64,000 nucleotides of DNA from Planctomycetota bacterium. Lineage in GTDB: Bacteria; Planctomycetota; UBA1135; GCA-002686595. The stretch covers positions 62,001 through 126,000 of the forward strand of contig JAQXEK010000001.1 in the NCBI GenBank assembly GCA_029250885.1. The letters are read 5' to 3'. Under the pieces are notes generated by a model, which saw only the letters and a program-made list of their open reading frames with translations, was not told the origin of the DNA and made no database searches. Position numbers and translations under genes: made by a program. Shown here in pieces: positions 1 to 8,766 of the stretch. Position 1 is the first letter of the stretch. Each line of letters starts with the position of its first letter.

Positions 1-200
1 TCGCTGGAGTCACTGCTCCTCCGGGACGTCGCATGGGCCACGCCGGGGCCATCATCTCCGGCGGCAAGGGCACCGCCGCCGACAAAATCGCTGCCCTAGA
101 AAAGGCCGGTGTCGCCGTCACCCAGACGCCCTCCAAGATGGGGGAGCTGATGGAACAGCGCCTGGCCGAGACCGGTCTTCTCGAGACCTGCAAAGGATAG
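1..200 (+). CDS. sucD: Succinyl-CoA synthetase alpha subunit, C-terminal end (partial)
   Basis: Only the last 65 codons are present. The frame starts at base 3 and stops at TAG 198-200. The visible residues include [20 protein letters not shown] and a following [10 protein letters not shown] segment. These match the conserved C-terminal part of the ADP/GDP-forming succinyl-CoA ligase alpha subunit (TCA cycle, cytoplasm). The N-terminal CoA-binding domain and the phosphohistidine lie outside the window. A strong hairpin follows 35 bases after the stop, so this is the last gene of its transcript, probably sucCD. Identification is from motif recall and is fairly secure despite the short piece. 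Confidence 0.85.
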   Translation, partial: AGVTAPPGRRMGHAGAIISGGKGTAADKIAALEKAGVAVTQTPSKMGELMEQRLAETGLLETCKG

Positions 201-235
201 TCGTAAGGGGCGTACCTAGCGTCCCTTGATCTTGA

Positions 236-273
236 CCAGGCCTCGTCTCCATCGTGGAGACGAGGCCTGGTTT
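236..273 (+). terminator. Hairpin terminator downstream of sucD
   Basis: A perfect 16-bp inverted repeat (arms 236-251 and 255-270) with a 3-nt loop is followed by TTT. It lies 35 bp after the sucD stop. The short T run makes it a weak intrinsic terminator by E. coli standards, but the stem is very strong. The remaining sequence up to tatA (274-493) holds no convincing gene. It has TATAGA (409-414) and TAGAAT (420-425) as possible -10 elements without well-spaced -35 boxes. Confidence 0.7.
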
Positions 274-508
274 CGTAGGGGGGGTAATGTCGGCCCATCT
301 GGCCATGCGGGCCCTAGCTCGACTTGGCCATGGTAAAGGGCCCGTAGGTCGCAGCTCGGCGCGCCCTACTTTATTGCGGAGTTTGCACTCCTCAAGGGGT
401 ATTGGGCTTATAGACCTGCTAGAATGCCGAATGTATTTATGAGGGCGCGCGCCCTCCTAATTCCACGCAGCCCGTTCCCACCACTGTCATCCATTGGGTC
501 TCTCTATC

Positions 509-760
509 ATGGACGCCATTTTTGCCGCTACCAGCGCTTCGCAACTGTTCCTAGGCCTGCCTGGGTTCACCGAGCTTTGGCCGATTCTCGCGATCGTTCT
601 TTTGCTGTTTGGGGGTCGCAAGCTCCCTGAGCTAGCCCGCTCGATGGGATCGAGCATCACGCAGTTTCGGAAGGGTCTCAAGGATGCCGAGACCGAGGTT
701 GAGGAGTCGACTCAACTCGAGATGGATTCGGAAAAGGGCGACTCGTCCTCGAAGGAGTAG
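509..760 (+). CDS. tatA: Sec-independent protein translocase TatA/TatE-type
   Basis: A small single-pass membrane protein of 83 aa from ATG 509; an in-frame TTG at 494 would add five residues. The N-terminal segment ELWPILAIVLLLFGG is the membrane helix. It runs into the hinge FGGRKLPELARSMG and an amphipathic helix (SSITQFRKGLKDAE), which is the standard TatA arrangement. The acidic, Ser-rich tail is typical. It would form the pore-forming oligomer of the twin-arginine pathway, exporting folded cofactor proteins. mobA starts 6 bp downstream, which fits because molybdoenzymes are common Tat substrates. TatA versus TatB cannot be fully separated by eye, but the short tail favours TatA. Confidence 0.9.
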   Translation: MDAIFAATSASQLFLGLPGFTELWPILAIVLLLFGGRKLPELARSMGSSITQFRKGLKDAETEVEESTQLEMDSEKGDSSSKE

Positions 761-766
761 ATTCAC

Positions 767-1474
767 GTGAAGGGGGTCCTTGGACTAGTTCTCTGCGGTG
801 GGGATAGCCGCCGTATGGGAAGGGACAAGGCGCTCCTAGAGTTGGCAGGCAGCAACCTGTTGCAGAGGGCGGTTGCTGTAGTCGCGCCCCTGGTGGACGA
901 GGTGTTCCTTGGGACCGGCACCAGCCCGCGCTATCCCGAACTTAAACTCGAGTGTCTCCTAGACGTGCAGGCTGGCGTGGGACCCTTGGCGGGACTAAGT
1001 GCGGGACTAGAAGCTCTCGATGAGCGTGGCGCTGAGTGGCTTGTGTTAGTTGCCTGTGATACTCCTCGCCTGGACGCAGATCTGTTCCAAGTTTTGCTAG
1101 AGCGGGCTGTAGCCACAGGGGTCGATGCCTGCCTATTAGAGAGTGACGGCGGTATAGAGCCCATGTGCGCTGTGTACCGCAAGACCTGTAGGGAGCCAGT
1201 GCGCCTAGCCTTGCAGAGAGGCCAGCGGCGCATGCGGAGCTTCCATGGCGACATCACCCTTGGGATTATGCAGGAGCACGAGCTGCCTGAATCCATGCGC
1301 GGTATGCAACTTGGATTCAACGTGAATACTCCGCTCGAGCTCGCGGAAGAGAAGGCACGACTAAAAGTAAGACCAACCGATGGATCAAGTACAACTGGCA
1401 CTGCGGTTTGCCCAGGCGGCAGCTCCAGGCCGTCCCAAAGCTCGGACCCAGAGAAGAACGAGGAAGTGGCATGA
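767..1474 (+). CDS. mobA: Molybdenum cofactor guanylyltransferase
   Basis: The N-terminus LGLVLCGGDSRRMGRDKALL is the nucleotide-binding signature of MobA, which transfers GMP from GTP to Mo-molybdopterin to make the MGD cofactor. A second conserved element, VACDTPRLD, carries the metal-binding Asp. The start is GTG 767, 6 bp after the tatA stop. The protein is 235 aa, somewhat longer than usual because of a Ser/Pro-rich C-terminal tail of about 35 residues. The stop overlaps the next start by 4 bp (ATGA 1471-1474), so it is translationally coupled to the polyprenyl synthase. Its presence implies bis-MGD enzymes such as a formate dehydrogenase or nitrate reductase somewhere in the genome (inference). 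Confidence 0.92.
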   Translation: MKGVLGLVLCGGDSRRMGRDKALLELAGSNLLQRAVAVVAPLVDEVFLGTGTSPRYPELKLECLLDVQAGVGPLAGLSAGLEALDERGAEWLVLVACDTPRLDADLFQVLLERAVATGVDACLLESDGGIEPMCAVYRKTCREPVRLALQRGQRRMRSFHGDITLGIMQEHELPESMRGMQLGFNVNTPLELAEEKARLKVRPTDGSSTTGTAVCPGGSSRPSQSSDPEKNEEVA

Positions 1475-2481
1475 GCGAGATTCGCTCTAGAATCAAAGAG
1501 TTACTGGCGCCTATTGCCGGGGACATGGAAGTGATGAACAGGGTCCTGCAAGCGCAGCTTGTAGATGAGTCACCTGCGGTGCAAGACATGACGTCCCACG
1601 TGGGGCGCTTTAGTGGCAAGCAGCTACGGGCGGCCTTGGTCCTGTTGGTTGCCGAGGCCTCCGGCCGCCGCTCTTCAGAGCACGTCCAGGTGGCGGCCAT
1701 TGTAGAGATGATCCACCTAGCGACTCTGGTTCACGACGACGTGCTCGACGGGGCTGAGGTTCGCCGTCGTGTAGCTTGCGTGAACGAGCGCTGGGACAAC
1801 CAGACCGCGATCCTTTTGGGTGACTTCCTGTATTCCCGTGCCTTCGGGCTCTCGACGCAGCTGAAGTCGCGCCTGACCAGCCAGCTCCTAGCAGCGACTA
1901 CAAGCCGCCTGTGTGCCGGCGAGATCGAGCAGAGCACCCAGCGCTATGACTTCGAATTGACCCAGGAGCGCTATGAGTTTATCTGCGCAGCCAAGACAGC
2001 CAGCCTCTACGGCGCGGCCTGTGAGCTAGGCGCACGGGTCAGCGATCAGGATGGCTCTGGCAGTTTTGCAAAGGATGACGAGCTCGCTCGGTCGATGGCT
2101 TCCTTCGGCGAAGAGCTTGGTCTGGCCTTTCAGATCATCGACGATTGCTTGGATCTTGTGGGCGATGCCGAAATCGTTGGAAAGAGTGTGGGGACAGACG
2201 TGGAGGACGGCAAGGTGACCTTGCCCGTACTGCACATCTACGCATCCGCGTCCGAGCAGACCCGCACGCAGATTCGAGACATTTACACCCAAGACGGGAT
2301 CCAGAAGCGGGCTCATCACCTGCGCGAATCCATCGACTTGGCTCCCGGTTTAGAATACGCGAGAGCACGAGCGGAGGAGCTTGTGGATCGCGCTATGGAG
2401 CGCTTGGATGTCCTTCCGGACAGTCCTGCCCGCCGCACCCTGAAGAGCATCGGGGACTTTGTCCTCGGTCGCAATTGGTAA
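1471..2481 (+). CDS. Polyprenyl diphosphate synthase (trans-isoprenyl, quinone side chain type)
   Basis: A 336-aa trans-isoprenyl diphosphate synthase. The first Asp-rich motif is DDVLD (residues 89-93, preceded by LVH and followed by ...RR). The second is DDCLD (224-228). The basic GKQLRAAL segment near residue 49 binds the pyrophosphate. It should elongate allylic diphosphates with IPP to a long all-trans chain, most likely for menaquinone or ubiquinone, though chain length cannot be read from the sequence. ATG 1471 is preferred over upstream in-frame codons because it overlaps the mobA stop (ATGA) and follows a GAGGAAG ribosome site. The following gene starts 12 bp later. Confidence 0.9.
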   Translation: MSEIRSRIKELLAPIAGDMEVMNRVLQAQLVDESPAVQDMTSHVGRFSGKQLRAALVLLVAEASGRRSSEHVQVAAIVEMIHLATLVHDDVLDGAEVRRRVACVNERWDNQTAILLGDFLYSRAFGLSTQLKSRLTSQLLAATTSRLCAGEIEQSTQRYDFELTQERYEFICAAKTASLYGAACELGARVSDQDGSGSFAKDDELARSMASFGEELGLAFQIIDDCLDLVGDAEIVGKSVGTDVEDGKVTLPVLHIYASASEQTRTQIRDIYTQDGIQKRAHHLRESIDLAPGLEYARARAEELVDRAMERLDVLPDSPARRTLKSIGDFVLGRNW

Positions 2482-2493
2482 GGAATAAACACA

Positions 2494-3627
2494 ATGAAAC
2501 GTCAACAGAGGTTGATCCATTCTGCCGCGCTTGTGAGCACGGCGTTGTTCTGCATTGCTTCTTGCGGAGCTGGTTCCGAGGTTACATTAGAAGCTTCCAC
2601 CCCAATCAAGGTTGAGGGAAAGATGGTTCGTCTCGACGTGTCCAGCGCCGAGCGTTTCGGCTTCTCCTCGAACACAACCCAGCACAGCGCTGACGACGGC
2701 CACGACCACGGAGCCGACGTGCCCGGGGCGAGCCCGTTCCTATGGGAGCTTCCTCCTACGTGGGTAGAAATGCCCAAGGCGCAATTCCGCGAGATCAACC
2801 TCCAGCCTGCAGGCAACCCTGAGCTTCAGTGCTACATGACTATCCTGAGTGGGGACGGCGGCGGTGTTGCTGCGAACCTCAATCGCTGGCGCGGCCAGCT
2901 TGGCCTGGGGCCGGCGGACGACGCGAGCTTCGACAGCCTGCCGACCACAAGCCTCTTCAGGGGTGTTGCCCAGGTGCTCGAACTCGAGGGGACCTTTAGT
3001 GGCATGGGGGGCGAACCCCTGGAGAACTACGCCATGATCGGTGTAATCCTGCTCACTCCGCAGTTTACCGTGACGGTCAAGATGACCGGCCCCAAGGAGA
3101 AGGTCGCAGCCGAGCGCGGTCGCTTTGATGCGTTCATCGCATCCCTAGGCGTGGAGGGCCAGACCGAGAGGCCGGCCTCTGATCCTGGCGAGGATCCGAA
3201 TGGCGCCGGCGAGCTGAGCTATGCCATGCCCGAGGGCTGGATGGCCCAAGCCCCTAAGGGCATGCGCATCATCAATCTCAATGCGACACCCAACACCCAG
3301 TGCTATCTGATCACGATGCCCGGCGCCGCCGGCGGCCTGCTGGCCAACCTCAACCGATGGCGCGGTGAGGTCGGCTACGCGGACTTTACCCAAGCTGACG
3401 CGGAGGCCCTGCCTACGGTTTCCGTACTCGGTGAGGAGGTCTACCTGCTCGAGGTCTCGGGCGACTACCAAGGCATGGGCGGCGTCAGCGGCGAGGACCA
3501 GACCTTGCTCGGCGTCTGCAAGATTGGCGAGGAACAAAGTAGCTTTATCAAGATGGTCGGGCCAAGGTCCGAAGTCGCCGAACAGAAGGCCAACTTCATC
3601 GCCTTCCTTGCCTCCCTGGAAAACTGA
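2494..3627 (+). CDS. Predicted lipoprotein with two tandem copies of one domain
   Basis: A 377-aa protein of unknown function. The N-terminus is basic, then hydrophobic, ending in the lipobox IASC with Cys24 as likely lipid anchor. A His/Asp-rich stretch (DDGHDHGAD, near residue 70) follows. Two similar domains come next, roughly residues 80-215 and 235-377. Each has a 'P..W' beginning, a QCY strand, the shared motif ANLNRWRG, a GMGG element, and a C-terminal 'K.GP...V......F.AFIASL'-type end, so the protein arose by internal duplication. It sits 2 bp before resB and so probably works in the envelope alongside cytochrome c maturation; that role is only an inference from position. Confidence 0.8.
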   Translation: MKRQQRLIHSAALVSTALFCIASCGAGSEVTLEASTPIKVEGKMVRLDVSSAERFGFSSNTTQHSADDGHDHGADVPGASPFLWELPPTWVEMPKAQFREINLQPAGNPELQCYMTILSGDGGGVAANLNRWRGQLGLGPADDASFDSLPTTSLFRGVAQVLELEGTFSGMGGEPLENYAMIGVILLTPQFTVTVKMTGPKEKVAAERGRFDAFIASLGVEGQTERPASDPGEDPNGAGELSYAMPEGWMAQAPKGMRIINLNATPNTQCYLITMPGAAGGLLANLNRWRGEVGYADFTQADAEALPTVSVLGEEVYLLEVSGDYQGMGGVSGEDQTLLGVCKIGEEQSSFIKMVGPRSEVAEQKANFIAFLASLEN

Positions 3628-3629
3628 CC

Positions 3630-4775
3630 ATGGCCAAGAAAACAGGCAACCCGATCGTGGACATTTTGTCCTCCCTGCAGCTCGCGTGTGTGATGCTGTC
3701 TTTGCTCTTCATCTTGACCCTACTCGGCACGCTTTATCAGGTTGAACACGGCTTGTACGAGGCAAAGGAGGTCTTCTTCTCCTCGTGGTTCATTTGGAAG
3801 TTCGGTATTCCTATCTTTCCGAGTGGGCTCACTTGCATGACGATCTTGACGGCCAACATGCTCACCGGCGGCCTGATTCGCCTGAAGATCTCCAAGCGCA
3901 ATCTTGGTGTGGTGATCACGCATATTGGCATCGCGCTAATGCTTGGTTCCGGCATGGTCAAGGTGCTGACCGCCGACGAGGGAAACCTAGCCCTGCTCGA
4001 GGGCGAGCGGTCGAACTTCTTCTCCAGCCTCTACAAGTGGGAGGTGGCCATTACGGAAGTAGGGGGCGATGGCGCGGGCCTAGTTATTCAGGACAAGTAC
4101 CTGAGCGACCTCGACGGAGACTCCGCGCGGACGGTTAAGTCGGATGTACTGCCCTTTGATGTGACCCTCTCTGGATTCGTCAAGAACAGCCGCATCCAAC
4201 CAAAGGGTCCCATGTGGGAGGCTTCAGGTCCCGTTGTCGACGGCTTTGGCATCTTCGAGATGCCGCCGATGAAGGAGAGCGAGCAGAACGCCTCGGGTAT
4301 GCACGTGGAGATCGCCGGCCAGCAGGGAATTCTGTGGGGGTTCCAGCGCGCCCCCTGGACCGTTAAGGTCGATGGGCGCACCTTCCTGGTGGACATGCGA
4401 CACGAGCGCTACGAGATGCCCTTTAGCATCGAACTGATTAAGTTCATGAAGGAAGAGCACCCCGGCATGTCCATGGCCAAGGCCTACAGGAGTGACGTGT
4501 ATAAGATCGACGAGAGCGGTCAGGAGAAGATTCGGATCCAGATGAATGAACCCTTGCGCAGCGAGAACCTCGTTCTGTTCCAATCCTCCTTCGGAACCCA
4601 GGCCTCTGGCACATACTCGGTCTTTAGTGTGGTGGACAACGTTTCCGACCAGTGGCCGCTCTACAGCCTGTGGGTCGTGACGGCGGGCATGCTGCTGACC
4701 TTCGTGCAGCGACTCGTCAAGGTGATCATCTCGCCATCGAGGCGCCGGACGTCTGTGAAGGAGATGACGTCATGA
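3630..4775 (+). CDS. resB: Cytochrome c biogenesis protein ResB
   Basis: A 381-aa ResB/Ccs1-type membrane protein. The N-terminus SSLQLACVMLSLLFILTLLGT is the typical ResB first helix ('S.kla...L..l...s..GT'). Two more helices follow around residues 65-80 and 90-105. A large extracytoplasmic domain comes next, and a final helix lies near residues 345-365 (LYSLWVVTAGMLLTF). With CcsA it forms the System II haem transporter and ligase that attaches haem to apocytochromes c outside the membrane. The stop overlaps the ccsA start by 4 bp (ATGA), so the two subunits are translationally coupled. Confidence 0.85.
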   Translation: MAKKTGNPIVDILSSLQLACVMLSLLFILTLLGTLYQVEHGLYEAKEVFFSSWFIWKFGIPIFPSGLTCMTILTANMLTGGLIRLKISKRNLGVVITHIGIALMLGSGMVKVLTADEGNLALLEGERSNFFSSLYKWEVAITEVGGDGAGLVIQDKYLSDLDGDSARTVKSDVLPFDVTLSGFVKNSRIQPKGPMWEASGPVVDGFGIFEMPPMKESEQNASGMHVEIAGQQGILWGFQRAPWTVKVDGRTFLVDMRHERYEMPFSIELIKFMKEEHPGMSMAKAYRSDVYKIDESGQEKIRIQMNEPLRSENLVLFQSSFGTQASGTYSVFSVVDNVSDQWPLYSLWVVTAGMLLTFVQRLVKVIISPSRRRTSVKEMTS

Positions 4776-6790
4776 ACCATTCCTCTATGTGGAAAACAAA
4801 CCGCGCCATGGGATTTCTTGTGGCCTTTGCCGCGTTCTTCTTCCTGTCGTCTCCCCTGGGTGCTGCCCAGGCCGAGTCGCGCATCCGCAGCTTCGAGTGG
4901 CCCCAGGAGACCGTCGAGCTGTTCGCGACCCTTCCTGTGCAGCACGGTGGCCGCATCAAGCCCCTGGATTCCCTGGCAGGTGTGAACCTGTTGATGATGA
5001 ACGGCAAGCGAACGCTCGAGGCAGGCATTGATTGGAGCCTGGACGAAAATGGCGAGCCTGTGGCCGCCCGCACCGAGAGCCTAAAGCCTTCGGCCTGGCT
5101 GCTCGACTGCTTCTTCTTCCCGGAGCAGGCCCGTGCCTACCGTGCCTTCCGAGTCCAAGACGCGGCGATCCTGACTTCGATCGGTCTCGAGTCGCGCAAG
5201 AAGCGCGACTGGTACAGCTTCGACGAGCTGCTTCCCGGGCTGAGCGCCCTAAGCGCCGAGGCCAAGAAGGCCTTCGATGTGGAGACGATCAAGCGCACTC
5301 CGAAGCAGCGCCAGACCATTAAGCTCAACCAGGACCTCTTGAACTTTGAGAACCTGATTGTCTTCTTGGATCCCATGCGTAACGAGTACAGCACGGCTGG
5401 CTCCGGCGCGCTGGAGAATATCTACGGGCCTGGGAAGACCAAGGGCATTGCAGGCATCCTCGAGCACGAGGTCGAGTTGCGGCAGCTGCGCGCGTCGATT
5501 TCGCCCGCCGATTCGGCGGACTATTCCGCCATCCAGGCCCTGCTCAAGGAATTAGAGAAGGCCATGCTTGGGACCTTTAACTCCCCAGCATTCTTCGTCC
5601 CCAGTAAGGGTGCCATAGACCAGGAGACCTGGTGGAAAGTTGATGATGTGATTCGAGAGTCGGTCACTTCCTTGGATGATCACAGTGACCAAATCGGAGC
5701 TGTCCGTGGTTTCGAAAGGATGCTGGCAAACACCAACGATTCGACCGCCTTCCAGAGGGAGCTCGAGACCCTTCACGCGTCCCTAGTCGGCCAAGCGGCA
5801 GCCCGCGGTGAGTACAAGCACATCGAGAAAGAGGTCGCCCTCTACAATCTCGATCCCTTCACCAGGGGCTTAGTTTGCTTCCTGTTGGCTTTCCTTACGA
5901 TGGCCGGCAGTTGGCTCAAGCCGTCCTCCAAGGGCCTCTGGTATGGTCAGATCGGTCTGTCGGCCGTAGGGACGATCCTGTTGATCGTCGGTATTGTCTA
6001 CCGCTCTGTCATCCGTGAGCGCCCTCCTGTGGTCACTCTCTACGACACGATTCTGTTCATTACGGCGGTCTCGCTGCTGGTTGCATTCTTTACCGAGTGG
6101 CTGACCAAACGCCGGGTCGCCATGGCGGGCGCAGTGCTTGTGGGAGTGGGAGGGTTGTTCCTTGCAGGGCGCTACGAACTCAAGGAGATCGCCTCTTCGG
6201 GAGATACGATGGCTTCCGTAGTGGCCGTGCTAGACACGAATTTCTACCTTGCGATCCACGTGACGACTATCGCGATGGGGTACGCGGGTGGCCTGTTTGC
6301 CGCCGTCTTGGCCCATGCCTGGATCCTTGGGCAGCTGTTTGGCTTCAAGACCCAGGACAAAGCGCTCTACAAGACCATCTACACGATGACCTACGGGGTG
6401 GTTTGCTTCTGCCTGCTCTTCTCGATTTTCGGGACGATCATGGGTGGCATTTGGGCCAACGACTCCTGGGGGCGCTTTTGGGGATGGGACCCCAAGGAAA
6501 ACGGCGCTCTTCTGATCTGCCTGTGGAGTCTGCTAACTCTTCACATGCGCCTCGGTGGCTTCATCCGCGATCGCGGGTTTGCTGTCATGAGCGTATTTGG
6601 CGGGATCGTCGTCTCTGCATCCTGGTGGGGCGTCAACCTGCTAAATGTAGGCCTACACAGCTATGGCTTCACAAGTGGTGTCGCCTACACATTGTTCGTC
6701 TACTGGGTCATCGAGCTGGCCGTCATAGGATTGGCAGCCTTTGACCACTTTCGAAAGCTACCGAAGCCGACTGTTCCCGACCCCTCCTGA
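4772..6790 (+). CDS. ccsA: Cytochrome c biogenesis protein CcsA/ResC with long N-terminal extension
   Basis: ATG 4772 gives 672 aa. The C-terminal half is the CcsA/CcmC-like haem-handling protein, with several membrane helices and the tryptophan-rich signature GRFWGWDPKENGALL. The N-terminal ~370 residues begin with a signal-like hydrophobic segment (FLVAFAAFFFLSSPLG). They then form a soluble extracytoplasmic domain that includes LPVQHGGRIKPLDSLAG, a feature I associate with long CcsA proteins of Bacteroidetes and Planctomycetes. A longer in-frame ORF extends upstream inside resB and is rejected because ATG 4772 gives the usual ATGA coupling. It partners ResB. Confidence 0.88.
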   Translation: MNHSSMWKTNRAMGFLVAFAAFFFLSSPLGAAQAESRIRSFEWPQETVELFATLPVQHGGRIKPLDSLAGVNLLMMNGKRTLEAGIDWSLDENGEPVAARTESLKPSAWLLDCFFFPEQARAYRAFRVQDAAILTSIGLESRKKRDWYSFDELLPGLSALSAEAKKAFDVETIKRTPKQRQTIKLNQDLLNFENLIVFLDPMRNEYSTAGSGALENIYGPGKTKGIAGILEHEVELRQLRASISPADSADYSAIQALLKELEKAMLGTFNSPAFFVPSKGAIDQETWWKVDDVIRESVTSLDDHSDQIGAVRGFERMLANTNDSTAFQRELETLHASLVGQAAARGEYKHIEKEVALYNLDPFTRGLVCFLLAFLTMAGSWLKPSSKGLWYGQIGLSAVGTILLIVGIVYRSVIRERPPVVTLYDTILFITAVSLLVAFFTEWLTKRRVAMAGAVLVGVGGLFLAGRYELKEIASSGDTMASVVAVLDTNFYLAIHVTTIAMGYAGGLFAAVLAHAWILGQLFGFKTQDKALYKTIYTMTYGVVCFCLLFSIFGTIMGGIWANDSWGRFWGWDPKENGALLICLWSLLTLHMRLGGFIRDRGFAVMSVFGGIVVSASWWGVNLLNVGLHSYGFTSGVAYTLFVYWVIELAVIGLAAFDHFRKLPKPTVPDPS

Positions 6791-6821
6791 CCTGTCCCAA
6801 CTACCTTCCTGACTGCCCCCG

Positions 6822-7688
6822 ATGACTACGCAAACTGCAAAGACGATTGACGGTAAGACTACGGCTCTCTCTGTTCGTGAGGATGTGGCAAAACGCGTTA
6901 CTCGCCTCAAGGAGCATGGGGTCAGCCCCGGACTGACAGTGGTGCTGGTTGGTGAGGACCCAGCCAGCCAGGTCTACGTCCGCAACAAGGACAAGGCCGC
7001 CACCAAGGCAGGCTTCGTCGTGGACACAAAGAAGCTCGCGGCCACGACGAGCCAAGGCGATCTGCTGGCCGTCGTGAAATCGCTCAACGCGGATCCTGCC
7101 GTTCACGGAATCCTAGTCCAGCTGCCCCTACCCAAGGGACTAGACGAGGGCGAGGTCGTGCGAGCGATCTCACCGGCGAAGGACGTGGACGGGCTGCACC
7201 CCGACAACGTGGCGGCCCTGGTCATGGGCGAAGAGGGATTGATTCCCTGCACGCCTGCCGGCTGCATCGAGCTGTGCGATCGTTATGGGATCGAGCTCGA
7301 GGGAAAGCAGGCCGTAGTCGTGGGCCGCTCAATGTTGGTGGGCAAGCCGATTGCTCAGCTGCTTTTGGCGCGCAATGCTACGGTCACGATTGCACACAGT
7401 AGGACGCAGGACCTCAAGGCCGTGTGCCTGGGTGCGGACGTGATTGTCGCTGCGGTTGGGGTGGCGAAGCTAGTTCAAGGCGACTGGGTGAAGCCCGGTG
7501 CCGTGGTGCTCGATGTAGGCATTAACCGAGGCGACGACGGCAAGCTTGTGGGGGACGTGGACTTTGCCGCGGCCTCGGACAATGCCAGCCACATCACCCC
7601 CGTACCCGGGGGGGTCGGCCCGATGACCATCGCCATGCTACTAAGCAACACAGCCACTGCAGCGGCCCGCATTGCGGGTGTTGGCTAG
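6822..7688 (+). CDS. folD: Bifunctional methylenetetrahydrofolate dehydrogenase/cyclohydrolase
   Basis: A 288-aa FolD, close to the usual 280-300. Visible signatures are the YVRNKDKA segment with the catalytic Lys, the [10 protein letters not shown] loop, the KDVDGLHP motif, the Rossmann region [12 protein letters not shown], and the terminal [11 protein letters not shown]. It interconverts 5,10-methylene-, methenyl- and 10-formyl-THF in the cytoplasm, supplying one-carbon units for purines (purN lies at 47.8 kb). It begins 31 bp after ccsA and may be the last gene of the operon. Confidence 0.96.
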   Translation: MTTQTAKTIDGKTTALSVREDVAKRVTRLKEHGVSPGLTVVLVGEDPASQVYVRNKDKAATKAGFVVDTKKLAATTSQGDLLAVVKSLNADPAVHGILVQLPLPKGLDEGEVVRAISPAKDVDGLHPDNVAALVMGEEGLIPCTPAGCIELCDRYGIELEGKQAVVVGRSMLVGKPIAQLLLARNATVTIAHSRTQDLKAVCLGADVIVAAVGVAKLVQGDWVKPGAVVLDVGINRGDDGKLVGDVDFAAASDNASHITPVPGGVGPMTIAMLLSNTATAAARIAGVG

Positions 7689-7900
7689 GACTTCTCAAAC
7701 TTCGCTTGGGCGACCGGGGTCGTGGGCCGAAAGCTCTCAAGCCAAGGGGCTTCCAAGTCGATCCTGACAGTCCCGGCGGCTCTCTTGCTGGTGTGAAGGT
7801 TGCTCCTGGGACTTGCATCCCCTGGGGATTGGCGTTCACCAAGTTACGAGCCTAAGGTTCCCCTGGAAACGGGGTCCCGGCACGGGCAAGATGCATACCT

Positions 7901-8743
7901 ATGAGCGCGTGGAGACAAGAGTGGGACCAAGAGCCCAAAAGACCAACCTTCGGAGGCGGAGCCATGGGTAACGCCGGCTCACCGGGGATGGTGCCCTTCT
8001 GGGTCAAGCGACTGCTGATTGCCAACCTTGGGATCTACGTGGTGATGGCAATCCTAGGCAGCTCGCTGCCTGGGGTGGTGCACGGGGGCCTGGCGCTTAG
8101 TCCTGATTGGTGGTGGCTAGGCGCGCCCTTCCTTCCGATCTGGCAGCTCGTTACCTATGGCTTTCTCCATGCGGGGATTGGCCATGTGTTCTTCAACTGC
8201 CTGATGCTGTACTTTTTTGGTGGGATGTTAGAGCGGGCGATTGGCGGCCGGAGATTCATTGTCTTCTACGCCGGCGCCATGATCGCTGGCGGGCTTTTGC
8301 ACTCGGTACTGGGTCAGTTCCAGGGCTTGAACGCTCCGGTGATCGGTGCCTCGGGCGCAATCATGGGGTGCATCACAGCTGCTGCGATGCTCTTCCCTAA
8401 TTCCCAAGTACACCTGTTTGGCGTCATCCCGATTCCCCTGTGGGTACTGGCCGCGGGAATGGTGGCCGTCGACCTGCTCAGCATGGCTGACATGGGGGGC
8501 AGCGTGGCCCACGACGTACACCTAGCCGGCGCGTTAGTCGGCTTCTTGTACATCAAGCAGGGCTGGTACCGGACCGACGTGCTTACCAAGGTCGAGCAGC
8601 ACCGGCAGGTCAAGGTCGCCCAGAACAAGGCGGCCGACAATGCCAAGCTGGATGCGCTGCTAGCGCGTATCAGCAAGGAGGGCATGAGCTCTCTTACCGA
8701 CGGGGAGAAGCAGTTTCTCAACCGGATGTCGAAACGCCCGTAG
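7901..8743 (+). CDS. Rhomboid family intramembrane serine protease
   Basis: A 280-aa membrane protein with six predicted helices. The catalytic serine motif GASGA is at residues 149-153 (Ser151). The partner histidine lies in DVHLAGALVGF (His207). The conserved HAGIGHVFFN segment (90-99) supplies the oxyanion-site His and Asn, and the L1-loop ER (111-112) is present. It would cleave single-pass membrane proteins within the bilayer. The N-terminus is soluble and Gly-rich; the C-terminus is a charged helix of about 55 residues in the cytoplasm. Preceding intergenic DNA (7689-7900) shows no other feature. Its substrate is unknown. Confidence 0.93.
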   Translation: MSAWRQEWDQEPKRPTFGGGAMGNAGSPGMVPFWVKRLLIANLGIYVVMAILGSSLPGVVHGGLALSPDWWWLGAPFLPIWQLVTYGFLHAGIGHVFFNCLMLYFFGGMLERAIGGRRFIVFYAGAMIAGGLLHSVLGQFQGLNAPVIGASGAIMGCITAAAMLFPNSQVHLFGVIPIPLWVLAAGMVAVDLLSMADMGGSVAHDVHLAGALVGFLYIKQGWYRTDVLTKVEQHRQVKVAQNKAADNAKLDALLARISKEGMSSLTDGEKQFLNRMSKRP

Positions 8744-8766
8744 AAAAACGGGGCATCGCTGCATTC

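Noticed and set aside
424..630. A 68-aa ORF just after TAGAAT, overlapping tatA
   Set aside because: It overlaps the clear tatA membrane helix region in another frame and shows no recognisable sequence.
6097..6744. A 215-aa ORF inside ccsA
   Set aside because: It overlaps the conserved membrane core of ccsA, including the WGWDPKE motif, in a different frame.
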